This document shows, in pieces, positions 14,602 through 23,562 of a stretch of 64,000 nt of DNA. Location: NCBI GenBank assembly GCA_002337455.1, contig DDGC01000001.1, positions 84,927 to 148,926 of the forward strand, read 5' to 3'. Source of the stretch: Rhizobiales bacterium UBA1912 (GTDB taxonomy: Bacteria > Pseudomonadota > Alphaproteobacteria > Rhizobiales > Devosiaceae). Position numbers and translations under genes: made by a program. Under the pieces are notes generated by a model that was not told where the DNA came from, did no database searches, and saw only the letters and a list, made by a program, of their open reading frames with translations. Each line of letters opens with the position of its first letter. The stretch's first letter is position 1.

Positions 14602-17031
14602 TCATGCCGGCAAATTCCGCGAGGACTCGTTAATGTCTGCCCACGGGTCGCCGGACATCGTTAATAATCTCGGAAGCGTAGAGTAATTGAGGTCCTGCGG
14701 AGAGTCGATAGACTCCAGATCGTGCCAATAAAGGGGCGTAGAGACGGGCAGGTGCGTGCGGGCGCGCAGCGAGTATGCCGCGACGGCCGTCGCGCTGCGG
14801 GCGTTGCGATGGTAATCGATGAAGATGCGGCCCTTGCGGTTTTCCGCACCCATTACAGTGACGAAGGTGTCGCGCCCGGTCTGGGCGAGTGCCGCCGCGA
14901 CGCGCGCGCTGGCGGCATGCGCTTGTTTCCAGCCCAGTTTGCGCGTGATGGGAACCACGATGTGAACCCCCTTGCCGCCCGATGTCTTGACGAACGGCAC
15001 TAGGCCCATCGCCTCGAGTTCGCCGCGCAGATGCACAGCCGCGTTGACGACGTCGCGCCAGGTCACGCCCTCTCCGGGGTCGAGGTCGAATATGATGCGA
15101 TCGGGGCGATCGAGATGGTCGACATGGGTGCCCCAGGCATGAAATTCGACGGCCCCGAACTGGGCCAGTGCCAGATAGGCGCGGGTGTCACTCACGGCAA
15201 TAAATGTCTGCTTTTCGCCCTCGGAATTGGCAGTTTCGACACTGGTGAGCGTTGCAGGCATGCCGGTGAAGGGATGACGCTGAAAAAAGCAATCAGCCGA
15301 TTTGCCGGTGGGGCACCGGAACAGCGAAACCGGGCGCCCGAACAGGTGCGGCAGCATGAAATCGCCGATCCCGGCATAATAAACGGCGATGTCGAGCTTG
15401 GTGGGGCCGCTCCTGCCAAACAGACGGCGGGTGGGATTGGTGACCCAGATGCCAGCCAGGTCCGCATCCGTCACAATGCGTTTGCGCGGTGCCGGTGGCT
15501 GGTGCGATAGACTGGCTTCCCGCAGCCCCTTGAACACGGCATGGCGCAGCTTACCGTCGGAGGTCATTGCGCCATACTGGATGCGCGCGGTGAGCACCGG
15601 TTTGACGGCCACGACCTCGCGGGGGGCACCCTCGATCCTGTCTCCGCTTTCGAGTGCGCGCAGACGGTCGAGCAGGTCGGCCATGCCGGCGGCGTCAAAG
15701 CCCGTTCCAACCTTGCCGCGATAGACCAGATCGTCGCCTACCCATTCGGCCGCCGCTATCGCTCCGATGCCGCCGGCTTGAGGTGATGGCGTATAACCGG
15801 CGATCACGAAGTCACCGGTCTGGGGCGCCTTGACCTTGATCCAGGTGCTGGCGCGGCCGCCCGTGTACGCGCTGTCCGCCCGCTTGGACACGATGCCCTC
15901 GAGGCCGAGATCAGTCGCTTTCTCGAACAGGGCCTCGCCGTCCTTGGCCACATGATCGCTGAATTGGAGGGCCGGGCTCGCGCCCGTCAGCAACTGTTCG
16001 AGCAGCGCCTTGCGGTCGTTGAGCGCCACGCTGCGCAGGTCCCAGCCGTCAAGATAGAGCACATCGAAAGCATAAAAGACGAGATTGCCGGGGCGCCCGT
16101 CGGCAAGGGCCGCTTGCAAGAGACCGAACCGGCTGACCCCGGCGTCGTCGAGCACGACGATTTCGCCATCGATTACCGCATTGTGGCAGGGGAGCGCCGA
16201 GAGCATTTCGGGCAGATCGCCATAGCGACGCGTCCAATCGAGCCCACCGCGCGTCGCTATCCGGGTGTTGCCCGCCTCGATATAGGCAAGGCTGCGATAG
16301 CCGTCGAATTTGATTTCGTGCAGCCAGTGCGCCGTCCTGGTGCTTTGTGGCGGCGCAGCGGCGGCTGTTGCCAATTGCAGCGAGAGCTTTTGCGGCATCG
16401 CCGCTTGAAGTGCGCCCTTGAGTTTGCCGGGCTTGAGGGTGCGGCGGCGTTTCGGGGCAGCGGGCGGCGGCAGCAGGTCTTCGATGCGGCGGCCCGACTT
16501 AACGCTTTCGGGGCGCTCGGTCAGGATGTCGCCTTCGGTGTCCATGGACTGGTCATGCTCCTTGAAGAGCAGCCAGTTCGTCTTGTCCTTGTCCTCGGGG
16601 CGGCCCTTGAGCCGCGTGAGCATCCACCCGCCGTTGAGTTTTTGCCCTGCGAGGCGGAACTTGAAGGCGCCCTTGGCGATGTCAGTTTCGGGATCGCCCA
16701 TCGGTGCCCAGGTTCCCGTATCCCAGACGATCATGGGTCCGCCGCCGTATTCCCCGGCGGGGATCAAACCCTCGAAGTCGATATAATCGATGGGGTGGTC
16801 TTCGGTCGCGACTGCGAGCCTCTTGTCTGCAGGGTTGAGCGAGGGCCCCTTGGGAACAGCCCAACTCTTGAGCACACCATTGAGTTCGAGCCGGAGATCA
16901 TAATGGTCGGCCGTGGCATGATGCTTGTGAACGACGAAGCGAAACGTGTCCTGCCCCTCTGCGCCGAACGGCTCACCGGTCCGCGAAAAATCGCGTTTCT
17001 TTCTGTAACGGTCGAGCTTATCCGGTGCCAT
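14602..17031 (-). CDS. ligD: Multifunctional ATP-dependent DNA ligase D
   Basis: 809 residues with domains in the order phosphoesterase, ligase, polymerase. The 3'-phosphoesterase part has VHKHHATADHYDLRLEL (~residues 34-50) and the PAGEYGGG loop. The ligase nucleophile is Lys241 in EIKFDGYRSLAY, and SKRADSAYTGGRASTWIKVK is a later ligase motif. The primase-like polymerase has IIFDLDPGEGVTW with metal Asp residues and KTSGGKGVHIVVPI. It processes, fills and seals double-strand breaks with Ku. A TTG two codons upstream is possible, but ATG at 17031 is preferred. It heads a five-gene repair operon. Confidence 0.95.
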   Translation of the reverse strand: MAPDKLDRYRKKRDFSRTGEPFGAEGQDTFRFVVHKHHATADHYDLRLELNGVLKSWAVPKGPSLNPADKRLAVATEDHPIDYIDFEGLIPAGEYGGGPMIVWDTGTWAPMGDPETDIAKGAFKFRLAGQKLNGGWMLTRLKGRPEDKDKTNWLLFKEHDQSMDTEGDILTERPESVKSGRRIEDLLPPPAAPKRRRTLKPGKLKGALQAAMPQKLSLQLATAAAAPPQSTRTAHWLHEIKFDGYRSLAYIEAGNTRIATRGGLDWTRRYGDLPEMLSALPCHNAVIDGEIVVLDDAGVSRFGLLQAALADGRPGNLVFYAFDVLYLDGWDLRSVALNDRKALLEQLLTGASPALQFSDHVAKDGEALFEKATDLGLEGIVSKRADSAYTGGRASTWIKVKAPQTGDFVIAGYTPSPQAGGIGAIAAAEWVGDDLVYRGKVGTGFDAAGMADLLDRLRALESGDRIEGAPREVVAVKPVLTARIQYGAMTSDGKLRHAVFKGLREASLSHQPPAPRKRIVTDADLAGIWVTNPTRRLFGRSGPTKLDIAVYYAGIGDFMLPHLFGRPVSLFRCPTGKSADCFFQRHPFTGMPATLTSVETANSEGEKQTFIAVSDTRAYLALAQFGAVEFHAWGTHVDHLDRPDRIIFDLDPGEGVTWRDVVNAAVHLRGELEAMGLVPFVKTSGGKGVHIVVPITRKLGWKQAHAASARVAAALAQTGRDTFVTVMGAENRKGRIFIDYHRNARSATAVAAYSLRARTHLPVSTPLYWHDLESIDSPQDLNYSTLPRLLTMSGDPWADINESSRNLPA

Positions 17032-17168
17032 GCACAATAAACGCAGAAAGTCGGAACTGACTCCAGTGTCAGCATTGCGGATACTTTTTCAATCAGTTTC
17101 ACGGCCTCAGGTGTCCGCAAGGGCGCCGCAGATGATGTTGAAGGACGGGAACGGGCTGTACTGCGCCG

Positions 17169-18026
17169 TCACAGGCCGATCCGTATGCCGTCATGGCCGA
17201 CGATAAGGGGGCCGTCCCAATTGCCCGCGACGGCATCCTGCCAGTCCTTGACGCCGTAGTTCGGATCGTCCGAGGGGATCAGGTGCGACAGGGCAAGGCG
17301 CCTGACGCCGGCCTTGGTGGCAATCCTGGCCGCGTCATGTGCGAAGGTGTGCGAGCGAAGCCAATGCGTCATGAGCTTGTCCGAGCCATTGCCCACGCGC
17401 GCCATAAGTGCCGGCAGGGCGGCTTCGAGCATGGCTTCGTGGATCAACAGATCGGCGCCCCGGGCAAAGTCTTCGAGCGCTTCGATGGGAGCGGTATCGC
17501 CGGAGAACACGACATGGGTCCGGTCGGTCCTGAACGAGAAGGCGAAACAATCGTCCAGCGGCGGGTGTTTGGTGCGGATCGCCGTGACCGAAACACCGCC
17601 CCGGGCCATGACCGCGCCCTCATCGAGGACGTGGACTGCGACGAGGTTCCGCAAGTCGGGCCTGCCCTCGTCCTCGATCCGCAGGTCGACATCGGCCTTC
17701 ATTGAGGCGAGAAAGCTATCCCAGTAGGCGTCGAGTCCTGCGGGGCCGTAGACGTCCACATCGGTCTTGAGTCCTGCGGTCCAGGCGGTGTGCAGGAGCG
17801 GCCCGAGTTCGAGGTAGTGATCCGAATGCATATGACTGACAAAGATCAGCGACAGATCTTTCAGTTGCATTCCCTGCTCGACAAGCCCGCGGGTCACGCC
17901 CAGACCACAATCCACCACGATCTGCTGGCCGTTGAGGCAAAGCAGGTTCGCCGTCGGCATCGACGACCCGGGCCGGATCGCCGGACCGCCCTTGGTGCCC
18001 AGAAGGGCGACATAATCTTCTGACAT
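17169..18026 (-). CDS. MBL-fold metallohydrolase (RNase Z/arylsulfatase-like)
   Basis: 285 residues with the zinc motif SHMHSDHYLELGP (HxHxDH), a later metal Asp in VFSGDTAPIEAL and His residues in SHTFAHDAARIA and ALSHLIP. The N-terminus (LLGTKGGPAIRPGSSMPTAN) is typical of the RNase Z-like/arylsulfatase branch. GAGAGGG precedes the ATG. It lies 9 nt after the class III aminotransferase gene and is probably in the same IclR-led unit, so a role in hydrolysing a catabolic intermediate such as a lactone is possible. No tRNA-processing context is seen, and the substrate is unknown. Confidence 0.82.
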   Translation of the reverse strand: MSEDYVALLGTKGGPAIRPGSSMPTANLLCLNGQQIVVDCGLGVTRGLVEQGMQLKDLSLIFVSHMHSDHYLELGPLLHTAWTAGLKTDVDVYGPAGLDAYWDSFLASMKADVDLRIEDEGRPDLRNLVAVHVLDEGAVMARGGVSVTAIRTKHPPLDDCFAFSFRTDRTHVVFSGDTAPIEALEDFARGADLLIHEAMLEAALPALMARVGNGSDKLMTHWLRSHTFAHDAARIATKAGVRRLALSHLIPSDDPNYGVKDWQDAVAGNWDGPLIVGHDGIRIGL

Positions 18027-18035
18027 TTTGCCCTC

Positions 18036-19382
18036 TCAGACGGCTGCAAAACCAGCGTCGAGCGCCGACAGGATGGTGTCTGCGTCCCGCTCGGTGAGTA
18101 CAAGCGGGGGCGACAGGATAAGGTTGGGGCCGGAGATACGGACCATGGCGCCGCTCTGATAGGCAACTTCGTGGACCGTCGTGGCGGTGATGGCGTCGAT
18201 GGGCTTTCTGGTTGCGCGGTCGCTAACCATTTCGATAGCAGTCATCAGGCCGTAGCCGCCCCGCACGTCGCCGATGATGTCGTATTTTTCCAGAAGTTTG
18301 AGGCAGCCTTGATAGAGCTGGGTGCCGCGCGCGGCTGCGTTCTCAACGACGTTCAGGCGCCTGGTTTCGGCGAGGCAAGCCAAGGCAGCGGCGGCGCCCA
18401 CCGGGTGACCGGAATAGGTATATCCATGGCCGATCCTGGCGGCAGGGTTGTTCTCGAACATTTCGATCATCCTGTCGCCCAGCATTACCGCACCAAAGGG
18501 GAAATAGCCGTTGGTGATGGCCTTGGCCGTGCACATCATGTCTGGCTGGACGCCCCAGAGCCGCGCTCCGGACCATGCACCCGTGCGGCCATAGGCGGTG
18601 ATCACCTCATCGGCGATCAACAGGATGCCGTTGCGGTTACATATCTCCTGAACCATGGGGGCAAAGGACTTGTGAGGCGGGATGACGCCACCAGCCCCGA
18701 GGATCGGCTCCATGATCATGGCGGCAATAGTGTTGGCCCCCTGGAACGCGATTTCATCCTCAAGGGCGGCGGCGCAGAGTTGGGCCAGCCTCTCGGGGTC
18801 CGTCTCGTTGAACGGGTTGCGGTAAGTATAGGGCGCGGGGATGTGGTAGCAGCCGGGCAGAAGCGGCTCATAGGCATTGCGGAAGTTCGCATTGCCGTTC
18901 ACCGACGCGCCGCCGATATGTGTGCCGTGATAGCCCTTCTTGAGGCTGAGGAACTTGGTGCGACCCGCTTCGCCGCGCAGCTTGTGATATTGGCGGGCGA
19001 GGCGCAGCGCAGTTTCCACGCTGTCTGACCCGCCGGATGTAAAGAATGTGCGGGATAGGCCGTCGGGCGCGAAAAACTCGCCTAGTTCATAAGATAGCTC
19101 AATCGCCACGTCGTTGCTGGTGCCACGGAATGTCGAATAATAGGGCAGCTTGTCGAGTTGAGCCGCAATCGCATCTTTGACCGGCTGACAGGAATACCCA
19201 AGGTTCACGTTCCACAGGCCCCCGACAGCGTCGACGACCGTGTGTCCGTCGATGTCGGTAATGGTGACGCCATCCGATCCGGTGATGATCCTGGGCGGCT
19301 GGTCGATACTGTCTTGCGGCGATGTCATCGGGTGCCACATCAGGCGACCGTTGTACTCCTTGAGAAAATTTGAGTCTTTCAC
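18036..19382 (-). CDS. Class III pyridoxal-phosphate aminotransferase (omega-transaminase type)
   Basis: 448 residues with the class III core: FFTSGGSDSVETALRLARQY for cofactor phosphate binding, KKGYHGTHIGGASVNG, the Asp of LLIADEVITAYGRTG and the Schiff-base Lys287 in CTAKAITNGYFPFGAVML. Such enzymes move the amino group from terminal amines or omega-amino acids to pyruvate and produce an aldehyde. The start is GTG and shares a GTGA overlap with the stop of the IclR gene. The divergent aldehyde dehydrogenase at 20299 could oxidise its aldehyde product. An aromatic amine substrate is suggested by the downstream homoprotocatechuate genes, but beta-alanine-like substrates remain possible. Confidence 0.88.
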   Translation of the reverse strand: MKDSNFLKEYNGRLMWHPMTSPQDSIDQPPRIITGSDGVTITDIDGHTVVDAVGGLWNVNLGYSCQPVKDAIAAQLDKLPYYSTFRGTSNDVAIELSYELGEFFAPDGLSRTFFTSGGSDSVETALRLARQYHKLRGEAGRTKFLSLKKGYHGTHIGGASVNGNANFRNAYEPLLPGCYHIPAPYTYRNPFNETDPERLAQLCAAALEDEIAFQGANTIAAMIMEPILGAGGVIPPHKSFAPMVQEICNRNGILLIADEVITAYGRTGAWSGARLWGVQPDMMCTAKAITNGYFPFGAVMLGDRMIEMFENNPAARIGHGYTYSGHPVGAAAALACLAETRRLNVVENAAARGTQLYQGCLKLLEKYDIIGDVRGGYGLMTAIEMVSDRATRKPIDAITATTVHEVAYQSGAMVRISGPNLILSPPLVLTERDADTILSALDAGFAAV

Positions 19383-20188
19383 GATACGGATTCCAGTGCG
19401 GGCGTTTGTGACAGAGACCTGGCCCAGGCGGCTTCGACATTGGCCGGTAGGGTGCCGCCCCAGTTGCGGGTAATTTCACGACTGGCGGCGGCCAGATTGG
19501 TCTTGATTTTGTGTTCCAGTTCCGGCGTGAAACGCGATGCCACGCTGGCTACTGAAACGGCCCCCGCGACCGGGCCGGAATGGTCGAACACCGGTGCGGA
19601 AATGGCATGAATTTCTGCTTCGAAGCTCTGATTGGCGCGGCCAAATCCGGTTTCCCGGATGGCGGCGATCACGGCAGCCAAATCTTCCCGCGTGACTGGG
19701 GTGGCTGACGTGAACCTCTCTAGATTTGCCGCCGCAACCTCAAAAAGGGCTTCCGGCCCAAAAGCCAATACGCAGACGCCCGACGCGGTCGCGTGCAGCG
19801 GGAAAGTGCTGATGTCGACGATTGCCCGCGTGCCGTGCTCGGGGGATTCGCAAGAGGCCAGCGCATAGAGGGTTGAACCGGACAAGACCGTGGCATGCGC
19901 CGTTTCGCCTGTTGTCCGGGCGAGCATTGCCAGTGCAGCAAGCGCCCCTTCTTTTCGCGGCACCGTGGCTTCGCGTACCTGCGCCAGCTGCATGACGGCC
20001 GGGCCAAGGCGATAGTGTCTGGTCGCCGGATTCTGCTCAACAAAACCAGCGGCCTCAAGAGCTTGCATGTGCCGATAGGTCGTCGCCTTGTCCCGTCCTG
20101 CAAGGCGGCACAGCTGTGACAGGCCGATCTCTGGCCTGGTGGGCGAGAAACAGGACAAGAACGCCAGCGCCTTAGTGACAGTGGACAT
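19379..20188 (-). CDS. IclR family transcriptional regulator
   Basis: The ATG at 20188 has GAGG 8 nt upstream and gives 269 residues; an upstream TTG at 20218 is less likely. The N-terminal winged helix reads VTKALAFLSCFSPTRPEIGLS and QLCRLAGRDKATTYRHMQAL. It is followed by the IclR effector domain (RHYRLGPAVMQLA, TVLSGSTLYALASCESPE, HATASGVCVLAFG, and a C-terminal GAVSVASVASRF). It overlaps the aminotransferase start, and the divergent aldehyde dehydrogenase lies 110 bp away. I infer that it controls both units from the AT-rich region between 20189 and 20298. The effector is unknown. Confidence 0.88.
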   Translation of the reverse strand: MSTVTKALAFLSCFSPTRPEIGLSQLCRLAGRDKATTYRHMQALEAAGFVEQNPATRHYRLGPAVMQLAQVREATVPRKEGALAALAMLARTTGETAHATVLSGSTLYALASCESPEHGTRAIVDISTFPLHATASGVCVLAFGPEALFEVAAANLERFTSATPVTREDLAAVIAAIRETGFGRANQSFEAEIHAISAPVFDHSGPVAGAVSVASVASRFTPELEHKIKTNLAAASREITRNWGGTLPANVEAAWARSLSQTPALESVS

Positions 20189-20298
20189 CGAGACCACCTC
20201 ATTTCGTTGGGTTTCCAAAAAACGTTTGACACAATATATTTAACAAGGCAACTTTTATTTAGAAACATCGGTTCGAAATGCGATCCGTTTAAGGGGAA

Positions 20299-21792
20299 AT
20301 GAAAATGCTTGAACAAGGCAAGATCGACGCCCTGCGGGCGCAGCCTGTGCAGGCGTTCTCCCACCTGATCGACGGGCGGCATGTTGCGGCCTCCGACGGG
20401 GCCACGATGGACATCATTTCACCGATTGACGGGAAGGTCCTGACGACAGCAGCACGGGGCACGGCGGCAGACATGGAGGCAGCGATCGCCGCGGCAAGGG
20501 CTGCGTTCGAGGATCGACGCTGGGCCGGGCAACCGCCGTCCGCCCGCAAGAAAGTCCTGATGAAATGGGCCGATCTGATTGAGGCCAACGCGCTGGAACT
20601 TGCCGTGCTCGGCGTGCGCGACAACGGGACCGAGATCGGTATGGCGATCAAGGCGGAACCCGCCTCTGCTGCCGCGACGATCCGCTATTATGCCGAGGCG
20701 CTGGACAAGATCTACGGGGAAATCGCGCCGACCCAATCGGACGTTCTGGGGTTGATTCACAAGGAACCCGTCGGGGTGGTGGGGGCGATCATTCCGTGGA
20801 ACTTCCCGATGATGATCGGTGCGTGGAAGCTCGGTCCCGCCCTGGCGATGGGCAATTCGGTGATCTTGAAGCCTGCCGAGACGGCGTCCTTGTCCCTCAT
20901 GCGGATGGCCGATCTGGCGCTCGAGGCGGGGCTACCACCGGGCGTCCTCAACGCGGTGACGGGCGAAGGGGCAGTCGTGGGCGAAGCGATGGGCCTCTCG
21001 ATGGACGTGGACGTGCTGGTTTTCACCGGGTCAGGCGGCACGGGGCGACGGTTGATGGAGTATTCGGCCCGCTCGAACATGAAGCGCGTTTATCTGGAAC
21101 TGGGCGGAAAATCGCCCAATATTGTTTTTGCCGACGCGCCCAACCTGGCAGAGGCCGCCAAGGTGACTGCAGCCGGAATATTCCGCAATGCGGGCCAGGT
21201 CTGCGTTGCAGGCTCCCGGCTGCTGGTCGAGGCATCGATCCACGACGAATTCGTCGCCGCAGTAACCAGGGCAGCCGAGGCCATGCGCGTCGGTGACCCG
21301 CTGAAGACCGACACGCAGATCGGTGCGGTGAACTCCGAGGCGCAGCTGACGCAGAATTTGCAGTTCGTTGAAACGGCACAGGCTGAAGGCGGCCAGATCG
21401 TCACCGGCGGGACGCGCATCCTGCAAGAGAGCGGCGGCTATTACATGGCTCCAACCATCGTGACGGACGTGACGCCCGAAGCGACCCTGGCGCAAAAAGA
21501 AGTTTTTGGCCCGGTCCTTGGCGTCACTTCGTTCCGCACTGACGTCGAAGCCGTGAGGATTGCCAATGCCACAGTTTACGGCCTGGCAGGCGGCGTCTGG
21601 ACATCGAACCTCGGGCGCGCGCACCGGATGGTCCGGGACGTACGGACAGGTGTCATGCACGTAAACACCTATGGCGGCGCCGATGGAACCGTTCCGCTGG
21701 GTGGCGTCTGCCAGTCGGGGAACGGGGTCGACAAGTCACTGCATGCGATCGAGAAGTACATCAACCTCAAGACCGCCTGGATCAGGCTATGA
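20299..21792 (+). CDS. NAD(P)-dependent aldehyde dehydrogenase
   Basis: 497 residues of the ALDH superfamily. The cofactor-binding segment is IPWNFPMMIGAWKLGPALAM with the Lys in VILKPAETASLS. The general base Glu is in YLELGGKSPNIVF, and the catalytic Cys is in NAGQVCVAGSR. An AGGGG ribosome site precedes the ATG at 20299; an in-frame ATG at 20305 is an alternative. It lies divergent from the IclR and aminotransferase genes and overlaps the UPF0261 gene by ATGA. Together with the aminotransferase it could turn an amine into a carboxylic acid. An aromatic acetaldehyde substrate is an inference from context. Confidence 0.88.
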   Translation: MKMLEQGKIDALRAQPVQAFSHLIDGRHVAASDGATMDIISPIDGKVLTTAARGTAADMEAAIAAARAAFEDRRWAGQPPSARKKVLMKWADLIEANALELAVLGVRDNGTEIGMAIKAEPASAAATIRYYAEALDKIYGEIAPTQSDVLGLIHKEPVGVVGAIIPWNFPMMIGAWKLGPALAMGNSVILKPAETASLSLMRMADLALEAGLPPGVLNAVTGEGAVVGEAMGLSMDVDVLVFTGSGGTGRRLMEYSARSNMKRVYLELGGKSPNIVFADAPNLAEAAKVTAAGIFRNAGQVCVAGSRLLVEASIHDEFVAAVTRAAEAMRVGDPLKTDTQIGAVNSEAQLTQNLQFVETAQAEGGQIVTGGTRILQESGGYYMAPTIVTDVTPEATLAQKEVFGPVLGVTSFRTDVEAVRIANATVYGLAGGVWTSNLGRAHRMVRDVRTGVMHVNTYGGADGTVPLGGVCQSGNGVDKSLHAIEKYINLKTAWIRL

Positions 21793-23021
21793 GCGCCAAG
21801 ACCATACTGGTGATCGGCACCTATGACACAAAGAATGACGAGCTGAGCTTTCTCGCGGGTGTGATCCGGGATCAGGGCGGCAAGGTGCTGACGATGGACG
21901 TGTCCGTTCTGGGTGACCCGCAGCAGCCGGCCGACTATTCCAAGCATGACGTGGCGGAGGAAGGTGGAAGTTCCATTGCAGCTGCGATCGCGTCGGGCGA
22001 AGAAAACGATGCCATGCAAATCATGGCCGCGGGGGCTTCGCGCTTGACAGCGCGGCTCTATCTCGAGGGCAAGTTCGACGGTGTGATCGTGCTCGGCGGC
22101 ACCATGGGCACCGACCTGGCACTGGACGTGACGACGGCTCTGCCGCTGGGCGTGCCCAAATATATCGTGTCGACCGTGGCCTATTCACCGCTGCTACCGG
22201 GCGCAAGGATGGCCGCAGATACGCAGATGATCCTGTGGGCCGGCGGGCTTTTCGGGATGAACTCGGTCTGCAAGGCGACGCTCAGCCAGGCGGCGGGCGC
22301 CGTTTTAGGCGCTGCTAAAGCCGTCATTCCACCCGATTTTGGCAAACCGCTTATCGGGATGACTTCGCTGGGAACATCGGCGCTGAAATACATGGTGACG
22401 CTGAAGCCCGCGCTGGAGGAGCGCGGCTACGAGGTCGTTGTCTTTCACGCCACAGGCATGGGCGGCCGGGCATTCGAAACCCTCGCAGCACAGGGCGCGT
22501 TTGCCTGCGTGTTCGACTTCTGCACCCAGGAGCTTGGCAATCACATCAACGGATCAAGCGTGACGGCGGGAGAAAGCCGGTTGACGGCCGCCGGGCTCAA
22601 CGCAACGCCGCAGCTTGTCGCGCCGGGCTGTTACGATCTTGTCGATATCGTTGGCTGGGAGCCGGTCCCCGAGAAATGGGCAAACCATCAGAAAAGACCA
22701 CATAACCGGCTATTGCTGAACATCATCCTGAACGCGGACGAAAGAATAGAGGTTGCGCATGCCCACGCGCGGCAACTTGCAGTTGCCAAGGGGCCCACTG
22801 CACTGCTGCTTCCCGAGCGCGGCCTGGGCGAATGGGACAGAGAAGGCGCCGAACTGCACGACATGGCGGGGCTAACCGGGTTCCTGCACGCACTTGAGGC
22901 CGCGTGCCCGCCGAATGTGACCCTTCACCGCGTCGATTGCCACATCAACGACGCAGAATTTGCAGACAAGGCACTGGAGATCTTCGACGGGTGGCGCGCC
23001 GATGGCCGCGTCGCGGGCTAG
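21789..23021 (+). CDS. UPF0261 / Tm-1-like ATP-binding domain protein
   Basis: 410 residues. The opening ILVIGTYDTKNDELSFLAGV and DGVIVLGGTMGTDLALDVTT identify the UPF0261 family, whose N-terminal domain resembles the ATP-binding part of the tomato Tm-1 resistance protein. The C-terminal part holds a second Rossmann-like lobe (YEVVVFHATGMGGRAFETLA, VAPGCYDLVDIVGWEPVP). No biochemical role is established to my knowledge. Homologues are often beside a TIM-barrel partner, which is missing here; instead the gene is translationally coupled to an aldehyde dehydrogenase. It is convergent with hpaR. Confidence 0.85.
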   Translation: MSAKTILVIGTYDTKNDELSFLAGVIRDQGGKVLTMDVSVLGDPQQPADYSKHDVAEEGGSSIAAAIASGEENDAMQIMAAGASRLTARLYLEGKFDGVIVLGGTMGTDLALDVTTALPLGVPKYIVSTVAYSPLLPGARMAADTQMILWAGGLFGMNSVCKATLSQAAGAVLGAAKAVIPPDFGKPLIGMTSLGTSALKYMVTLKPALEERGYEVVVFHATGMGGRAFETLAAQGAFACVFDFCTQELGNHINGSSVTAGESRLTAAGLNATPQLVAPGCYDLVDIVGWEPVPEKWANHQKRPHNRLLLNIILNADERIEVAHAHARQLAVAKGPTALLLPERGLGEWDREGAELHDMAGLTGFLHALEAACPPNVTLHRVDCHINDAEFADKALEIFDGWRADGRVAG

Positions 23022-23455
23022 TCCGTGGAGCCGGGATCGAGAAGCGCCAACAAGTCCAGCAGCGTTTCATATTTGTCTTCGCCCAGCGTAGCCTTGAACC
23101 CCTCGACGATGCGCGCCGCCTCATCCATTCGGTCGTCGATGATCCTTTGGCCCTGGGCCGTGATTTCGATGAATTGGCGCCGCCGGTCAACGTCGTCGCG
23201 GGTCTGGGTGATCAGGCCCTTGTCGCGCAGGGTTGCCGCGATCCGCGTGAGACTGGGAAACAGAAGGCTGGAGCGGTCGGCCAACGTCTTGGTGTCGAGC
23301 CGGCCATGTTCGGCCAATACCCGCAAGACACGCCATTGCTGCTCGGTGATCCCCGTTTCAGCCAGCATGTCGCGGATAGGCGCCATCACACCCTCACGGG
23401 CGCGGATCAAAGCGATGGGAAGCGAGCGGGTCGTGGAAGGGAGTCTGGACGTCAT
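23018..23455 (-). CDS. hpaR: Homoprotocatechuate operon repressor, MarR family
   Basis: The ATG at 23455 with GAGG 5 nt upstream gives 145 residues (MTSRLPSTTRSLPIALIRAR), which matches HpaR length; an upstream extension has no support. The MarR winged helix is clear: ITEQQWRVLRVLAEHGRLD, KTLADRSSLLFPSLTRIAAT and the wing DVDRRRQFIEITAQG. HpaR represses meta-cleavage genes until an aromatic intermediate binds. It is divergent from hpaF, and two overlapping inverted repeats lie between the genes. The 3' end overlaps the UPF0261 3' end by four bases. Confidence 0.9.
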   Translation of the reverse strand: MTSRLPSTTRSLPIALIRAREGVMAPIRDMLAETGITEQQWRVLRVLAEHGRLDTKTLADRSSLLFPSLTRIAATLRDKGLITQTRDDVDRRRQFIEITAQGQRIIDDRMDEAARIVEGFKATLGEDKYETLLDLLALLDPGSTD

Positions 23456-23503
23456 GGGGACCTCGGAAGCTTCTTGATCGGCAAGTGCACTGTGAACCCG
23501 GTC

Positions 23504-23553
23504 TTGACAAGACAGCACTAAATTATTTAACTCGTCAATAATTAACATGTTAA
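23504..23553 (+). promoter_or_regulatory. Candidate hpa promoter with overlapping inverted repeats (HpaR operator)
   Basis: TTGACA at 23504-23509 is a good -35, with a TTTAAC-like -10 at about 23526. AATTATT (23521-23527) and AATAATT (23537-23543) form perfect 7-bp arms. TTAACATGTTAA at 23542-23553 is a perfect 12-bp palindrome ten bases before the hpaF ATG. Placement over the -10 and start region is what a MarR-type repressor needs. That HpaR binds here is inferred. Confidence 0.55.
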
Positions 23554-23562
23554 GGAACTGAC

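Noticed and set aside
20270..20298. TTCGAA-containing segment as a possible tRNA T-arm
   Set aside because: No cloverleaf, acceptor stem or anticodon arm can be formed around it; no tRNA was found elsewhere in the window.
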